Program-made: the position numbers and the translations under genes
The notes under the pieces: generated by a model
Databases searched by the model: none
What the model saw: the letters and a program-made list of their open reading frames with translations, nothing else
Told to the model about the DNA's origin: nothing
Assembly (NCBI GenBank): GCA_964415365.1
Contig: CAYPYW010000019.1
Location: forward strand, 1 to 41,069
Source of the DNA: Hydromicrobium sp964415365
GTDB lineage: Bacteria; Actinomycetota; Humimicrobiia; Humimicrobiales; Humimicrobiaceae
DNA: 41,069 nt
Direction: 5' to 3'
Shown: positions 17,547 to 25,130 of the stretch, in pieces
Layout of the letters: each line of letters begins with the position of its first letter
Numbering within the stretch: position 1 is the first letter of the stretch

Positions 17547-18830
17547 ATGAAAGAAAAACTGGCAATAAATGGCGGTCCAAAGGCAAAAACAACCGGTAAT
17601 TACCCCATGTACCCTGGCGGACTTGAGATAGGGGAGGAGGAAAGAAAGCTTGTAAACGAAGTAATAGACAAAAAATACCTTTTCAGGTATTACGGACCGC
17701 AAGAATATTCCTCCATGGTAGCCCAGCTAGAGGATGAGTTTAGGAAGAAAGTGGGGGCAAAATATGCCTTGGCTGTAAATTCATGTACCTCCGCCCTTAT
17801 AACTGCTCTTGTCGCCTGCGGTGTAGGACCCGGACATGAAGTAATAGTACCAGGTTATACCTTCTTTGCCTCCTGTGCTTCCATAGTGGCAGCAAAGGCA
17901 ATACCGGTAATAGCCGAAGTAGATGAGACTTTAACAATCGACCCAGATGATATAGAAAAGAAGATAACCCCATCCACAAAGGCAATAATAGTAGTCCACA
18001 TGAGGGGTGTACCCTGTAATATGGACAGTATAATGGATATAGCAAAAAAGAATAACTTAATGGTAATAGAGGACGTTGCCCAGGCTATGGGAGGCACATA
18101 TAATGGCAGGTACCTGGGTACGTTTGGCCAATGCGGATGTTATTCGTTCCAGTACCATAAGATAATAACTGCCGGCGAAGGCGGGATGGTTGTAACAGAC
18201 GACGAAAGGCTATATGACAGGTGCATGGGTTACCATGATACTGCTGCCTGCTGGAGGCCAGACAGATTTGCCGGCGAGCGGTACGAAGGAGAGCTCTTTG
18301 CGGGACAGAACTACAGGATGAGCGAGCTTACTGGAGCCGTTATGAGAGCCCAGTTAAAAAAACTTGATAAACTTCTCTCTCTTATGAGAAGGAACCAGAA
18401 GAGGATAATTGGTGGCATAAAAGATACAAAGGGTATAAAGATAAGGCCGGTAAACGACCCGGAAGGTGATACATGTATATGCCTCATGTTCTACCTTGAT
18501 AACGGCAGTAAGGTGCAGGAGTTCGTAGAAGCTCTGAGGGCCGAAGGAATAGATGCAAACGGGGTATATAACTCTGGAATACCAGACTGGCACATATATC
18601 CCCACTGGAAGCATATCATAGAAAAAAGGACCCCCACACCTGAAGGGTGCCCCTGGACATGCCCATATCACAAGAGTCCTGATGTGGAGTATTCTGCTAA
18701 TATGAACCCCAATACCATAGATTATCTCTCAAGGGTAATACATATAGATATCCCTGCCCAGATGACACCACAGGACTGTGACATGATAGCAGAGGGGATA
18801 AACAAAGTGGCAGATGCCTTGCTGAATTAA
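17547..18830 (+). CDS. DegT/DnrJ/EryC1 family aminotransferase, copy 2
   Basis: Paralogue of the preceding gene with the same architecture: PLP Lys205 in FQYHKIITAGEGG, NSCTSA phosphate-binding segment at about 78-83, EDVAQAMG near 175, and a CPWTCPYHKSPDVEYSA block matching the copy 1 cysteine pair. 427 residues. It differs from copy 1 in base composition and codon choice: ATA for Ile, AGG for Arg and C-ending codons are much more common, as in the next two genes. The 110-base gap before it has an imperfect AGGTGA/TCACCT repeat (17458-17504). Probably acts in an amino-sugar or amino-cyclitol step with the neighbouring oxidoreductase; inferred. Confidence 0.9.
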   Translation: MKEKLAINGGPKAKTTGNYPMYPGGLEIGEEERKLVNEVIDKKYLFRYYGPQEYSSMVAQLEDEFRKKVGAKYALAVNSCTSALITALVACGVGPGHEVIVPGYTFFASCASIVAAKAIPVIAEVDETLTIDPDDIEKKITPSTKAIIVVHMRGVPCNMDSIMDIAKKNNLMVIEDVAQAMGGTYNGRYLGTFGQCGCYSFQYHKIITAGEGGMVVTDDERLYDRCMGYHDTAACWRPDRFAGERYEGELFAGQNYRMSELTGAVMRAQLKKLDKLLSLMRRNQKRIIGGIKDTKGIKIRPVNDPEGDTCICLMFYLDNGSKVQEFVEALRAEGIDANGVYNSGIPDWHIYPHWKHIIEKRTPTPEGCPWTCPYHKSPDVEYSANMNPNTIDYLSRVIHIDIPAQMTPQDCDMIAEGINKVADALLN

Positions 18831-18851
18831 ACACTACCTTAAAAAGGAGAA

Positions 18852-19628
18852 ATGATGAAATATTCGATATGTATAGAACCACTATTTGAAAAGACTCCTT
18901 TTGCTGATAGAGTAAAACTGGTAAGTGAATCAGGTTTTAACGCAGTGGAGCTCTGGGACGCCTCGGACAAGGATGATCTTGACAGGTTTGTGGAAGAGTG
19001 CAGAAGGTATAATATGACTATCTCAGTCTGTGGCCTAAACGATGTATGGAGTAGCAGGAGGTTAAATGCACCAACCAGTGACTTTATTGCATGCTTTGAA
19101 GAGACGATACCTAACCTTAAGAAGATGGATTGTAGCTCTGTTATAGCACTGGCAGGAGAGATAGAGAAAGATAAGACCATAGATGAGCAGAAGAGAAGGG
19201 CAGTAGAGAGCCTTAAAGCAGCAGCAAAGATAGCTGAAGCTGAAAATATAATGGTTACGGTAGAAGCCCTTAATTCCTATGTAGACCACAAGGATTATTT
19301 CCTTGACTCTTCCAGGCTGGGGTTTGAGATCATAAAAGAGGTGGCAAGTGAAAACGTAAAACTTCTTTATGACGTATACCACATGCAGATCATGGAAGGA
19401 AACATAATAGCTACCTTAAAGGACAATATTGACCTTGTGGGTCACTTCCATTCCGCAGGGGTCCCTGGAAGGCATGAACTTTACATCGGTGAGCTTAATT
19501 ACAAAAATATTATTACTGCCATAGACAATATGGGATATAAAATGTATTTTGGCCTTGAATACTGGCCCTCTATAGAAGCCCTGAAATCATTAAGGCAGAC
19601 AAAGAAGTTTTTAGAACCAGGCCTTTAG
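18852..19628 (+). CDS. hyi: Hydroxypyruvate isomerase-like TIM-barrel protein
   Basis: AP-endonuclease-2/sugar-isomerase type TIM barrel closest to hydroxypyruvate isomerase, which interconverts hydroxypyruvate and tartronate semialdehyde; 258 residues is the usual Hyi length. Metal-binding residues are recognisable: Glu in VTVEALN, Asp and His in LLYDVYHMQIMEGN, His pair in GHFHSAGVPGRHE, and Glu in YFGLEYWPS. AAAGGAG precedes tandem ATGs at 18852 and 18855. It sits 21 bases after DegT copy 2 and 34 before the Gfo/Idh gene, and shares their codon style. Many Hyi-like proteins in sugar clusters are 3-keto-sugar or inosose isomerases, so the substrate is open. Confidence 0.82.
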   Translation: MMKYSICIEPLFEKTPFADRVKLVSESGFNAVELWDASDKDDLDRFVEECRRYNMTISVCGLNDVWSSRRLNAPTSDFIACFEETIPNLKKMDCSSVIALAGEIEKDKTIDEQKRRAVESLKAAAKIAEAENIMVTVEALNSYVDHKDYFLDSSRLGFEIIKEVASENVKLLYDVYHMQIMEGNIIATLKDNIDLVGHFHSAGVPGRHELYIGELNYKNIITAIDNMGYKMYFGLEYWPSIEALKSLRQTKKFLEPGL

Positions 19629-19662
19629 TTATTTATTAAAAATATAAGCATATGGAGACCTG

Positions 19663-20817
19663 ATGCAAAGGATAAAAGCAGCGGTAATAGGAACGGGATA
19701 CATAAGCGATTCTCATATAGATGCGATAAGAAGGATAGGCCTTGCCGATATAGAGGCAGTAACGGATATAAACTGCGACCTGGCAAAGGAAAAAGCAGAT
19801 AGATATAGTATACCAAAATGCTACGCTTCAGTAGGTGAGCTCCTCTCTGATACCAGTATATCAACAGTACACAACTGTACTCCCAACAACCTCCACTTTG
19901 AGATAAATAGAAGAGCAATCGAGTCGGGAAAACACATATTCTCTGAAAAACCCCTCACCATGTCCCCGGACCAGAGCAGAATCTTAATAGAGCTACTGAA
20001 GGACCGCCCTTCTATAGTAAGTGCGGTAAACTTCCTCTACCGGATGAACCCCCTGGTGCAGGAGATAAGATACAGGATAAGGAAGGGTGACATAGGAAGA
20101 CCAATACTTGCCCACGGCTCTTACCTTCAGGACTGGCTACTGTACGACACGGATTATAACTGGAGGGTGGAAAAGAAACTTGGCGGGGCTCCCAGAGTAG
20201 TGGCAGACATAGGAAGCCACTGGATAGATACGGTACAGACAGTACTTGATGACAGGATAGTATCAGTATGTTCCGATCTTGCCATAATACATAAAAAGAG
20301 AAAGAAGCCAAAGGGGGAGGTAGCAACCTTCTCTGTATCAAAGGATGTGGATTATGAGGAAGTAAACATAGACACTGATGACTGGGGGGCAGTACTTTTT
20401 AAAACAAAAAATGGTGTAACAGGTACCTTCTACGTATCCCAGGTAAGTGCTGGGAGGAAATGCTTCCTTAACTTCGAGATAGACGGGACAGAAAGCTCCA
20501 TGTACTGGAACCAGGAAGAAGCAGATCATATGTGGATAGGCCACAGGGACAGCTACAATGAACAGGTTATGAGAAACCCGAACCTGATGCCTGAAGAGGC
20601 AAGAAGTTTTACCTCCCTTGCTGCCGGTCATCCCGAGGGCTGGAACGATGCGCTAAGGAATAATATTTTATGCTTCTACAGGGCCATAATTTATGGCAGG
20701 AAAGAAAGACCAGACTTTGCCACATTCGAGGATGCCTGCTATATACAGAAGGTGGTGGAGGCAATACTTGAGAGCAGTAATAAGAGGAAATGGGTTAAGG
20801 TTAGCGAAAATGGCTAA
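19663..20817 (+). CDS. Gfo/Idh/MocA family NAD(P)-dependent oxidoreductase
   Basis: Sugar or cyclitol dehydrogenase of the glucose-fructose oxidoreductase family. The N-terminal Rossmann motif is GTGYISDSH (about residues 10-18), the conserved EKP dinucleotide-binding motif is at 95-97, and the C-terminal substrate domain includes DIGSHWIDTVQ with the family His. 384 residues, normal. GGAG lies before ATG 19663. Codon use is like DegT copy 2 and the Hyi-like gene. With DegT aminotransferases it could form an oxidise-then-aminate pair, or serve keto-sugar catabolism with the isomerases; both are inference. Its stop overlaps the next start by eight bases. Confidence 0.9.
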   Translation: MQRIKAAVIGTGYISDSHIDAIRRIGLADIEAVTDINCDLAKEKADRYSIPKCYASVGELLSDTSISTVHNCTPNNLHFEINRRAIESGKHIFSEKPLTMSPDQSRILIELLKDRPSIVSAVNFLYRMNPLVQEIRYRIRKGDIGRPILAHGSYLQDWLLYDTDYNWRVEKKLGGAPRVVADIGSHWIDTVQTVLDDRIVSVCSDLAIIHKKRKKPKGEVATFSVSKDVDYEEVNIDTDDWGAVLFKTKNGVTGTFYVSQVSAGRKCFLNFEIDGTESSMYWNQEEADHMWIGHRDSYNEQVMRNPNLMPEEARSFTSLAAGHPEGWNDALRNNILCFYRAIIYGRKERPDFATFEDACYIQKVVEAILESSNKRKWVKVSENG

Positions 20818-21904
20818 ATACATAACTACATACTGTCACAATAGAAATTACGGTTGCAGGTATAAGGAAATAATTGAAAATGGTTATCGGTCTCTAATAC
20901 TAGAAAATGAAAAAATAAGGGTGTCCATATATATCGATAAAGGTTCGGACATATATGAATTATTATATAAGCCTGCAGATATCGATTTTATGTGGAAGAG
21001 TCCTTTAGAAATAAATGGCAATAGGAAAACGCCTTTTGCTAAGGAATCTTCAGATGGTTGCTTTTCAGATATTTATGAAGGAGGCTGGCAGGACATCCTT
21101 CCCAATATAGGAGATCCAACAGATTATAAAAATATCGGCCTGGGTCTTCATGGTGAATTATTTACACTTCCGTTCAATTACGAAGTCTTAAAAGATAGTC
21201 CGGGTCAAGTTAGAGTCAGATTATTTACCAGGATGAAAAGAGCACCATTGTTTGTGGAAAAGGAACTTGTTATAGAAAGCGATAAATCATTTTTAGAGAT
21301 AAACCAGTCTATATTAAATGAAGCGGAAGAAGATTTTAATTTTAGCTGGGGTCAGCACCCGGCTATAGGTGTACCTTTTTTAGACGAAAATTGCGTGATG
21401 GATATTCCCGAAGCTGAAAAAGCCGGAACATATAAATCTGTCGTTTCTCCCAATCAAATGATTCCGGCAGATACTGAGTTCGAGTGGCCGATGATAAAAG
21501 ACAATAATGGGAATATGCTTGATTTAAGTAAAGTATTGTCCCAAAAAGAAAAGGCAGCCTTTGTTATTTATTTGAAGAATGTATCAGAGGGTTGGTATGC
21601 AATTACCAGCCTTAAAAAGAATCTTGGTTTTGGAATGATATGGGATAAAAATATTTTTAAGCATATTTGGATATGGGCTGTATATAAGGGATACTATGGA
21701 TATCCCTGGTATGGAAGAACATATAACATTGCTTTAGAGCCATGGTCCTCTCTACCAGATAATTTTGATGAGGTATTGAAAAATGGTGATTTTATCTCAC
21801 TAAAACCTGGTAAGTCATTAAATACAAAATATACTGCAGTAGTATATGAATCTGATAAAAGGGTTAAGGGCTTTAAAAAAGACTATAATCCAATTAATAA
21901 ATAA
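20810..21904 (+). CDS. Aldose 1-epimerase-like (galactose mutarotase superfamily) protein
   Basis: The open frame extends back to an ATG at 20693, but that lies wholly inside the previous gene and gives an Arg/Trp-rich shadow sequence. ATG 20810, preceded by AAGG and overlapping the previous stop by eight bases, is the convincing start (364 residues). The protein has the beta-rich look of mutarotase-fold proteins, with GLGLHGELFTLP and SWGQHPAIGVPF giving the two His positions used in aldose epimerases. Probably interconverts sugar anomers for the flanking isomerase and oxidoreductase. Its AT-rich codon use differs from both neighbours, which is unexpected inside one operon. Confidence 0.75.
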   Translation: MAKYITTYCHNRNYGCRYKEIIENGYRSLILENEKIRVSIYIDKGSDIYELLYKPADIDFMWKSPLEINGNRKTPFAKESSDGCFSDIYEGGWQDILPNIGDPTDYKNIGLGLHGELFTLPFNYEVLKDSPGQVRVRLFTRMKRAPLFVEKELVIESDKSFLEINQSILNEAEEDFNFSWGQHPAIGVPFLDENCVMDIPEAEKAGTYKSVVSPNQMIPADTEFEWPMIKDNNGNMLDLSKVLSQKEKAAFVIYLKNVSEGWYAITSLKKNLGFGMIWDKNIFKHIWIWAVYKGYYGYPWYGRTYNIALEPWSSLPDNFDEVLKNGDFISLKPGKSLNTKYTAVVYESDKRVKGFKKDYNPINK

Positions 21905-21956
21905 CGCAAAGGTGTTTGGTATTTAATTCAATCAATCATTAAAAAGGAGTTAAAAA

Positions 21957-22997
21957 ATGGCTGCAATGACAAGATTCAAATTCTCCGTAGGTCCATGGAA
22001 TGTCCATGAAGGTGCAGATGCCTTCGGACCAGGGGTACGCCCTTCAATACCGCTTGAAGAAAAGGTAAAGAAGTTTTCCGGGATAGGGTTCAGTGCCATA
22101 CAGTTTCACGATGATGATGCAGTGCCTGATATGAATGACTTAAATGATGACGATATTAGAAAGGAAGCATCGGAAGTAAAGAAACTCCTGGACAGATACA
22201 ATATGAAGGCTGAATTTGTGGCCCCCAGGCTCTGGATGGACAGATTTACAGATGACGGCGGCTTTACCTCAAACAGCACAAAAGACAGGGAGCATGCCCT
22301 GTGGAGGGCACTTAGATCAATAGATATAGCAAATGAGCTTGGATGCGACAAGATAGTCCTATGGCTTGCCCGGGAGGGAACACTCTGCTATGAGAGTAAG
22401 AACCCCGTAGAGGGTATAAAAAGGATAAAAGATGCCATAGACAGCATGCTCTCATATGATTCCAATGTAAAAATACTTATAGAGCCCAAGCCAAATGAAC
22501 CTATAGACAGAAGCTTTATACCAACCATGGGCCATGTCATGGGACTTGCCTCGGTTACAAAAGACCCTTCAAGAGTAGGGGGGCTTCTTGAGACAGCACA
22601 TGCTACACTTGCAGGCCTTGATCCTGCAAACGAGATTGCCTTCGGCCTTTATATGGGGAAGCTCTGGGGAGTACACCTAAATGACCAGAACGGGGCGAGG
22701 TATGACCAGGACAAATCATTTGGCTCCGAAAACTTAAGGCAGGCGTTCAACCAGGTAAAAGTCCTTATCGAGAATGATTATGGAAGCAACGGTGAATATG
22801 TAGGTCTTGACGTAAAGGCAATGAGGACCCAGAAGATAGAGGACTGTTACCGTCATCTTATAAATAGCATTGAAGTGGTTAAGCTTCTGGAGGAAAAAGT
22901 GGCCAGATTTGACTATGATTTCCAGAAAAAGTGTATTGAGGAAAGAAATTATGAAAAGCTTGAAATGTATGTGATTGAATTACTTCTAAAAAAGTAA
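21957..22997 (+). CDS. xylA: Xylose isomerase family protein
   Basis: TIM-barrel aldose-ketose isomerase resembling XylA. The metal ligands line up by eye: Glu in LIEPKPNEP, Glu and His in LLETAHATLAG, Asp in HLNDQNG, two Asp in YDQDKSFG and Asp in GLDVKAMR. WLAREG corresponds to the XylA WGGREG stretch. At 346 residues it is nearer the short, actinobacterial-type class than the roughly 440-residue class. AAAAAGGAG precedes ATG 21957. Codon use again matches DegT copy 2, Hyi and Gfo/Idh. The PfkB kinase downstream could phosphorylate the ketose made here. Confidence 0.87.
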   Translation: MAAMTRFKFSVGPWNVHEGADAFGPGVRPSIPLEEKVKKFSGIGFSAIQFHDDDAVPDMNDLNDDDIRKEASEVKKLLDRYNMKAEFVAPRLWMDRFTDDGGFTSNSTKDREHALWRALRSIDIANELGCDKIVLWLAREGTLCYESKNPVEGIKRIKDAIDSMLSYDSNVKILIEPKPNEPIDRSFIPTMGHVMGLASVTKDPSRVGGLLETAHATLAGLDPANEIAFGLYMGKLWGVHLNDQNGARYDQDKSFGSENLRQAFNQVKVLIENDYGSNGEYVGLDVKAMRTQKIEDCYRHLINSIEVVKLLEEKVARFDYDFQKKCIEERNYEKLEMYVIELLLKK

Positions 22998-23003
22998 CTG
23001 TTC

Positions 23004-23043
23004 TTGAATAATGAGATTGTTAGGACTCTCATAGTTCAATTTT
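23004..23043 (+). terminator. Putative intrinsic terminator after the xylose isomerase gene
   Basis: Interrupted inverted repeat: TTGAA (23004-23008) with TTCAA (23035-23039), and ATGAGA (23011-23016) with TCTCAT (23027-23032), closing on a 10-base loop and followed by TTTTA. It lies seven bases after the isomerase stop and would separate the sugar cluster from the kinase. Confidence 0.5.
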
Positions 23044-23093
23044 AAAATTTATCATTCTTAGACTTTTAGATAAAAAGCATTAAGGAGAAACCT

Positions 23094-23213
23094 ATAATAG
23101 AACAGAAAAGATATTATGAAACTATAAGATTTGTAAAAATCCGCATACATATATTTTTAACCATCCTTCCTGCCAGTTTTTATATACTTTTGTATAAAAA
23201 ATTTGCAAACTAG
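23094..23213 (+). CDS. Possible small membrane peptide with non-standard AUA start
   Basis: AAGGAG (23082-23087) stands six bases before ATA 23094, an ideal spacing, and a 39-codon frame runs to TAG 23211, just before the kinase ribosome binding site. The peptide has a basic N-terminal half, a hydrophobic stretch IHIFLTILPASFYILLY and a YKK end, like a single-pass small membrane protein. No ATG, GTG or TTG begins the frame, which is open back only to a TAG shortly before 23070. It may be a mutated start, an error, a true rare start, or chance. Confidence 0.25.
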   Translation: MIEQKRYYETIRFVKIRIHIFLTILPASFYILLYKKFAN

Positions 23214-23224
23214 AGGGGATTGTC

Positions 23225-24250
23225 ATGTTCAACAAGGGAATACAATTTGTCGGCAATCTTATAGTAGATTATATCAAGATAATAGACAATTATCCGGCAA
23301 AAGGAATGCTTTCAAATATACTTTCTGTAAGAAGATGTGTAGGTGGATGTGCTGCAAATACATCTATCGACATCTCAATGATGGACAGTTCGATACCAGT
23401 AAAGGTCATAGGTATGGTGGGAGGTGATGAGAATGGAAAATACATATTGTCTGTCCTTAATGAAAACGGAATCGATACTACGGCTATATTGAAAGACAGT
23501 TTATTGCCTACTTCTTTTACAGATGTGATGACCATAGAAAATACAGGTGAAAGAACATTCTTTCATGCACGGGGGGCAAATGCAGTCCTAAATTATAATC
23601 ATATAAATTTTGCAAAAATATCTGCAGATATCTTTCATATAGGATATGCACTGCTTCTGGATTCGCTTGATGCCGAAGATGGCAAATACGGTACTGTTAT
23701 GGCAAGGGCACTCTCTGAAGCAAGAAAATATGGTCTTAAGACATCCATGGATGTGGTAAGTGAAGACAGCAGAAGATTTAGAAGAGTTGTGATTCCCAGC
23801 CTGAAATGTTGCGATTATCTAATAATAAACGAAGTCGAATCCTCATATATATCTGGTATACCTGCCAGGGATGAAAACGGAAAGATAATATTTAAAAATA
23901 TTGAAAAGATATGCAGAAGAATGTTTGATGAAGGAGTCAGTGATATAGTTGTAATCCACTCTCCTGAAGCCGGATGGTATATGGATAGGAAAGGTAGATT
24001 TATATGTATTCCATCACTGAATCTTCCAGAAGGATATATAAAGGGTTCGGTCGGTGCAGGTGATGCTTTCTGTGCAGGAATGCTTTACGGGATTTATAAA
24101 AATTTAGATCCGGAATATTCATTGAGACTAGCCTCTTCTGCTGCTGCAGCAAATCTTTCAAGTGAAAATTCTATAGATGGAATGAGAACAATTGAAGAAA
24201 TACTTGAACTGGAACTAGTTTATGGAAGATTAAATATACAGACTGAATAG
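23225..24250 (+). CDS. PfkB/ribokinase family sugar kinase
   Basis: ATP-dependent carbohydrate kinase of the ribokinase fold. The N-terminal glycine motif GGCAANTSIDISMM (from residue 40) binds sugar and the anion-hole/catalytic-base signature GSVGAGDAFCAG is at about 275-286 (catalytic Asp280). 341 residues, family-typical. GAGGGGAT lies before ATG 23225. It stands alone behind a probable terminator, so it may have its own promoter, yet its position suggests it phosphorylates a product of the upstream isomerases. Codon use returns to the AT-rich style. The sugar is not predictable. Confidence 0.9.
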   Translation: MFNKGIQFVGNLIVDYIKIIDNYPAKGMLSNILSVRRCVGGCAANTSIDISMMDSSIPVKVIGMVGGDENGKYILSVLNENGIDTTAILKDSLLPTSFTDVMTIENTGERTFFHARGANAVLNYNHINFAKISADIFHIGYALLLDSLDAEDGKYGTVMARALSEARKYGLKTSMDVVSEDSRRFRRVVIPSLKCCDYLIINEVESSYISGIPARDENGKIIFKNIEKICRRMFDEGVSDIVVIHSPEAGWYMDRKGRFICIPSLNLPEGYIKGSVGAGDAFCAGMLYGIYKNLDPEYSLRLASSAAAANLSSENSIDGMRTIEEILELELVYGRLNIQTE

Positions 24251-24404
24251 AAACATACTGAAACTATCATATAAAAATTAGGTATCTTTTTTTTAAAGAT
24301 GGCATAGAGGAGATTCTTAATATACAATCGAAGAAATCCAAAGCCAAGCCTTATCAGGTAAAACAGGTAAGGAATATTATATTAAAATACAGGCTTAGAG
24401 ATGA

Positions 24405-24617
24405 ATGATGTTTAAATATGAGATTATTATTTATTGGAGTAATGAGGACAAGGCGTATATTGCAGAGGTACCTGAATTACCCGGATGTATGGCAGATGGA
24501 TCATCATATAAAGAAATCCTTGAAAATATTACTAAAGTAATTAGGGAATGGATTGAAACTGCAAAGGAGTCAGGCTGTAAAATTCCTGAACCAAAAGGCC
24601 GGTTAATATATGCTTGA
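24405..24617 (+). CDS. HicB family antitoxin-like protein
   Basis: Small HicB-type protein with the partially degraded RNase H-like fold: YEIIIYWSNEDKAYIAEVPELPGCMADG, followed by a helix with EILENITKVIREWIETAKESG and the closing PEPKGR. 70 residues, so it has only the HicB core and no added DNA-binding helix-turn-helix. Tandem ATGs at 24405 and 24408. HicB normally neutralises a HicA mRNA interferase encoded next to it, but no HicA of about 60 residues is seen on either side. An open frame without a start precedes it (to TGA 24401-24404 region) and does not look like HicA. It may be an orphan or solitary regulator. Confidence 0.8.
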   Translation: MMFKYEIIIYWSNEDKAYIAEVPELPGCMADGSSYKEILENITKVIREWIETAKESGCKIPEPKGRLIYA

Positions 24618-24631
24618 TATAAATATTTTAC

Positions 24632-24659
24632 TTGAATTTGCATTCAAAAAGGATAAAAT
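24632..24659 (+). promoter_or_regulatory. Putative promoter of the non-coding transcript
   Basis: TTGAAT (24632-24637) and TAAAAT (24654-24659) are 16 bases apart, directly after the HicB-like gene. With the terminator ending at 24997 this would define an RNA of about 330 bases with no substantial reading frame. Confidence 0.4.
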
Positions 24660-24703
24660 AAACTAAATTTTTCAGAGTAGCGAAAGTTAGTCTTGCCTAA
24701 TTT

Positions 24704-24803
24704 GGGGCGAATGGCGGAATCAGTAGACGCTCTAGGCTAGAACCTAAACGATTAAATATGGTTTGACCTTACTAAAATTAATTTATCGAGTTCACATCCG
24801 TAA
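24704..24803 (+). other. tRNA-Leu-like element, probably not a functional tRNA
   Basis: The 5' part matches a leucine tRNA well: acceptor-like GGGGCGA (24704-24710), AT, then D-stem GGC and GCT (24713-24715, 24729-24731) around a D-loop GGAATCAGTAGAC. An anticodon-like hairpin TAGG-CTAGAA-CCTA follows (24733-24746), with a 6-base rather than 7-base loop, one base short of a UAG anticodon loop. The T-loop-like GTTCACATC (24790-24798) has C where A58 is expected and its flanks do not pair. No TCGCCCC acceptor partner or CCA is found. It may be a degenerate tRNA-Leu or a tRNA mimic inside a larger RNA. Confidence 0.4.
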
Positions 24804-24872
24804 GTGTTTTAATATTGACTTTTTTGGCGTTATTCCTAATAATAAAAAAACATATTTATATATTGTAGTTTG

Positions 24873-24954
24873 GAAGAATCTGAGGACAGAACAGGTATCT
24901 GCCACCCCATATTTTATATAATTGGAGATGCAGATTACCGCCTGTTTATTCTTC
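24873..24954 (+). ncRNA. Long imperfect hairpin of a candidate structured RNA
   Basis: Three consecutive helices pair across 82 bases: GAAGAAT/ATTCTTC (24873-24879 with 24948-24954), AACAGG/CCTGTT (24890-24895 with 24941-24946) and ATCTGC/GCAGAT (24897-24902 with 24930-24935). The 5' side has a 10-base internal bulge (24880-24889). An apical part with CCA/TGG can pair further. No reading frame explains this, and a terminator follows 15 bases later. I could not match it to tmRNA, RNase P, SRP or 6S RNA landmarks. It could be part of a free RNA or a leader of the slipin gene. Confidence 0.45.
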
Positions 24955-24969
24955 TAGGTTATTTAATGG

Positions 24970-24997
24970 GCACATTTTTATAAATAATGTGCTTTTT
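24970..24997 (+). terminator. Intrinsic terminator of the non-coding locus
   Basis: Seven-bp stem GCACATT (24970-24976) and AATGTGC (24986-24992) with a 9-base loop, followed directly by TTTTT (24993-24997). It ends the structured non-coding stretch and lies 134 bases before the slipin start, arguing that the RNA is separate from the slipin message or attenuates it. Confidence 0.7.
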
Positions 24998-25044
24998 ATA
25001 ATATTTATATGGTCTATATAACTACAGTTATGGAATGAAAGGAA

Positions 25045-25122
25045 GTGGAAAAAGAATTGTTAAGGAGCCTAGAGGTAGTTAAAGTAGCCAAAGAATGTAT
25101 AAATAAAAACGTCAAACGATAG
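25045..25122 (+). CDS. Possible 25-codon leader ORF before slipin
   Basis: A GTG-started frame of 25 codons (MEKELLRSLEVVKVAK...) ends in TAG within the slipin ribosome binding site (AGGAGG, 25121-25126), eight bases before ATG 25131. AAAGGAAG runs into its GTG, so spacing is poor. It could couple translation to slipin, or be chance. Confidence 0.15.
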   Translation: MEKELLRSLEVVKVAKECINKNVKR

Positions 25123-25130
25123 GAGGATAA

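Noticed and set aside
20693..20809. N-terminal extension of the mutarotase-like gene from ATG 20693
   Set aside because: It lies wholly inside the Gfo/Idh gene, is rich in Arg and Trp unlike the family, and ATG 20810 has a ribosome site and the usual short overlap.
24284..24300. Terminator after the PfkB gene (ATCTTT-T5-AAAGAT)
   Set aside because: Only six weak A/T-rich pairs, and the T run lies in the loop rather than after the stem.
24274..24404. A HicA toxin or other gene upstream of the HicB-like gene
   Set aside because: The open frame has no usable start, is Lys-rich and shows no HicA motif such as the GSH/His core.
24704..24803. A functional tRNA-Leu, or one with a group I intron
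   Set aside because: No acceptor partner or CCA, non-pairing T-stem flanks, missing A58, a six-base anticodon loop, and no conserved group I core elements downstream.
24666..24997. tmRNA, RNase P RNA or SRP RNA in the non-coding stretch
   Set aside because: Size fits, but the tRNA-like 3' end and tag frame of tmRNA, the GAGGAAAGTCC core of RNase P and the SRP helix 8 motif are absent.
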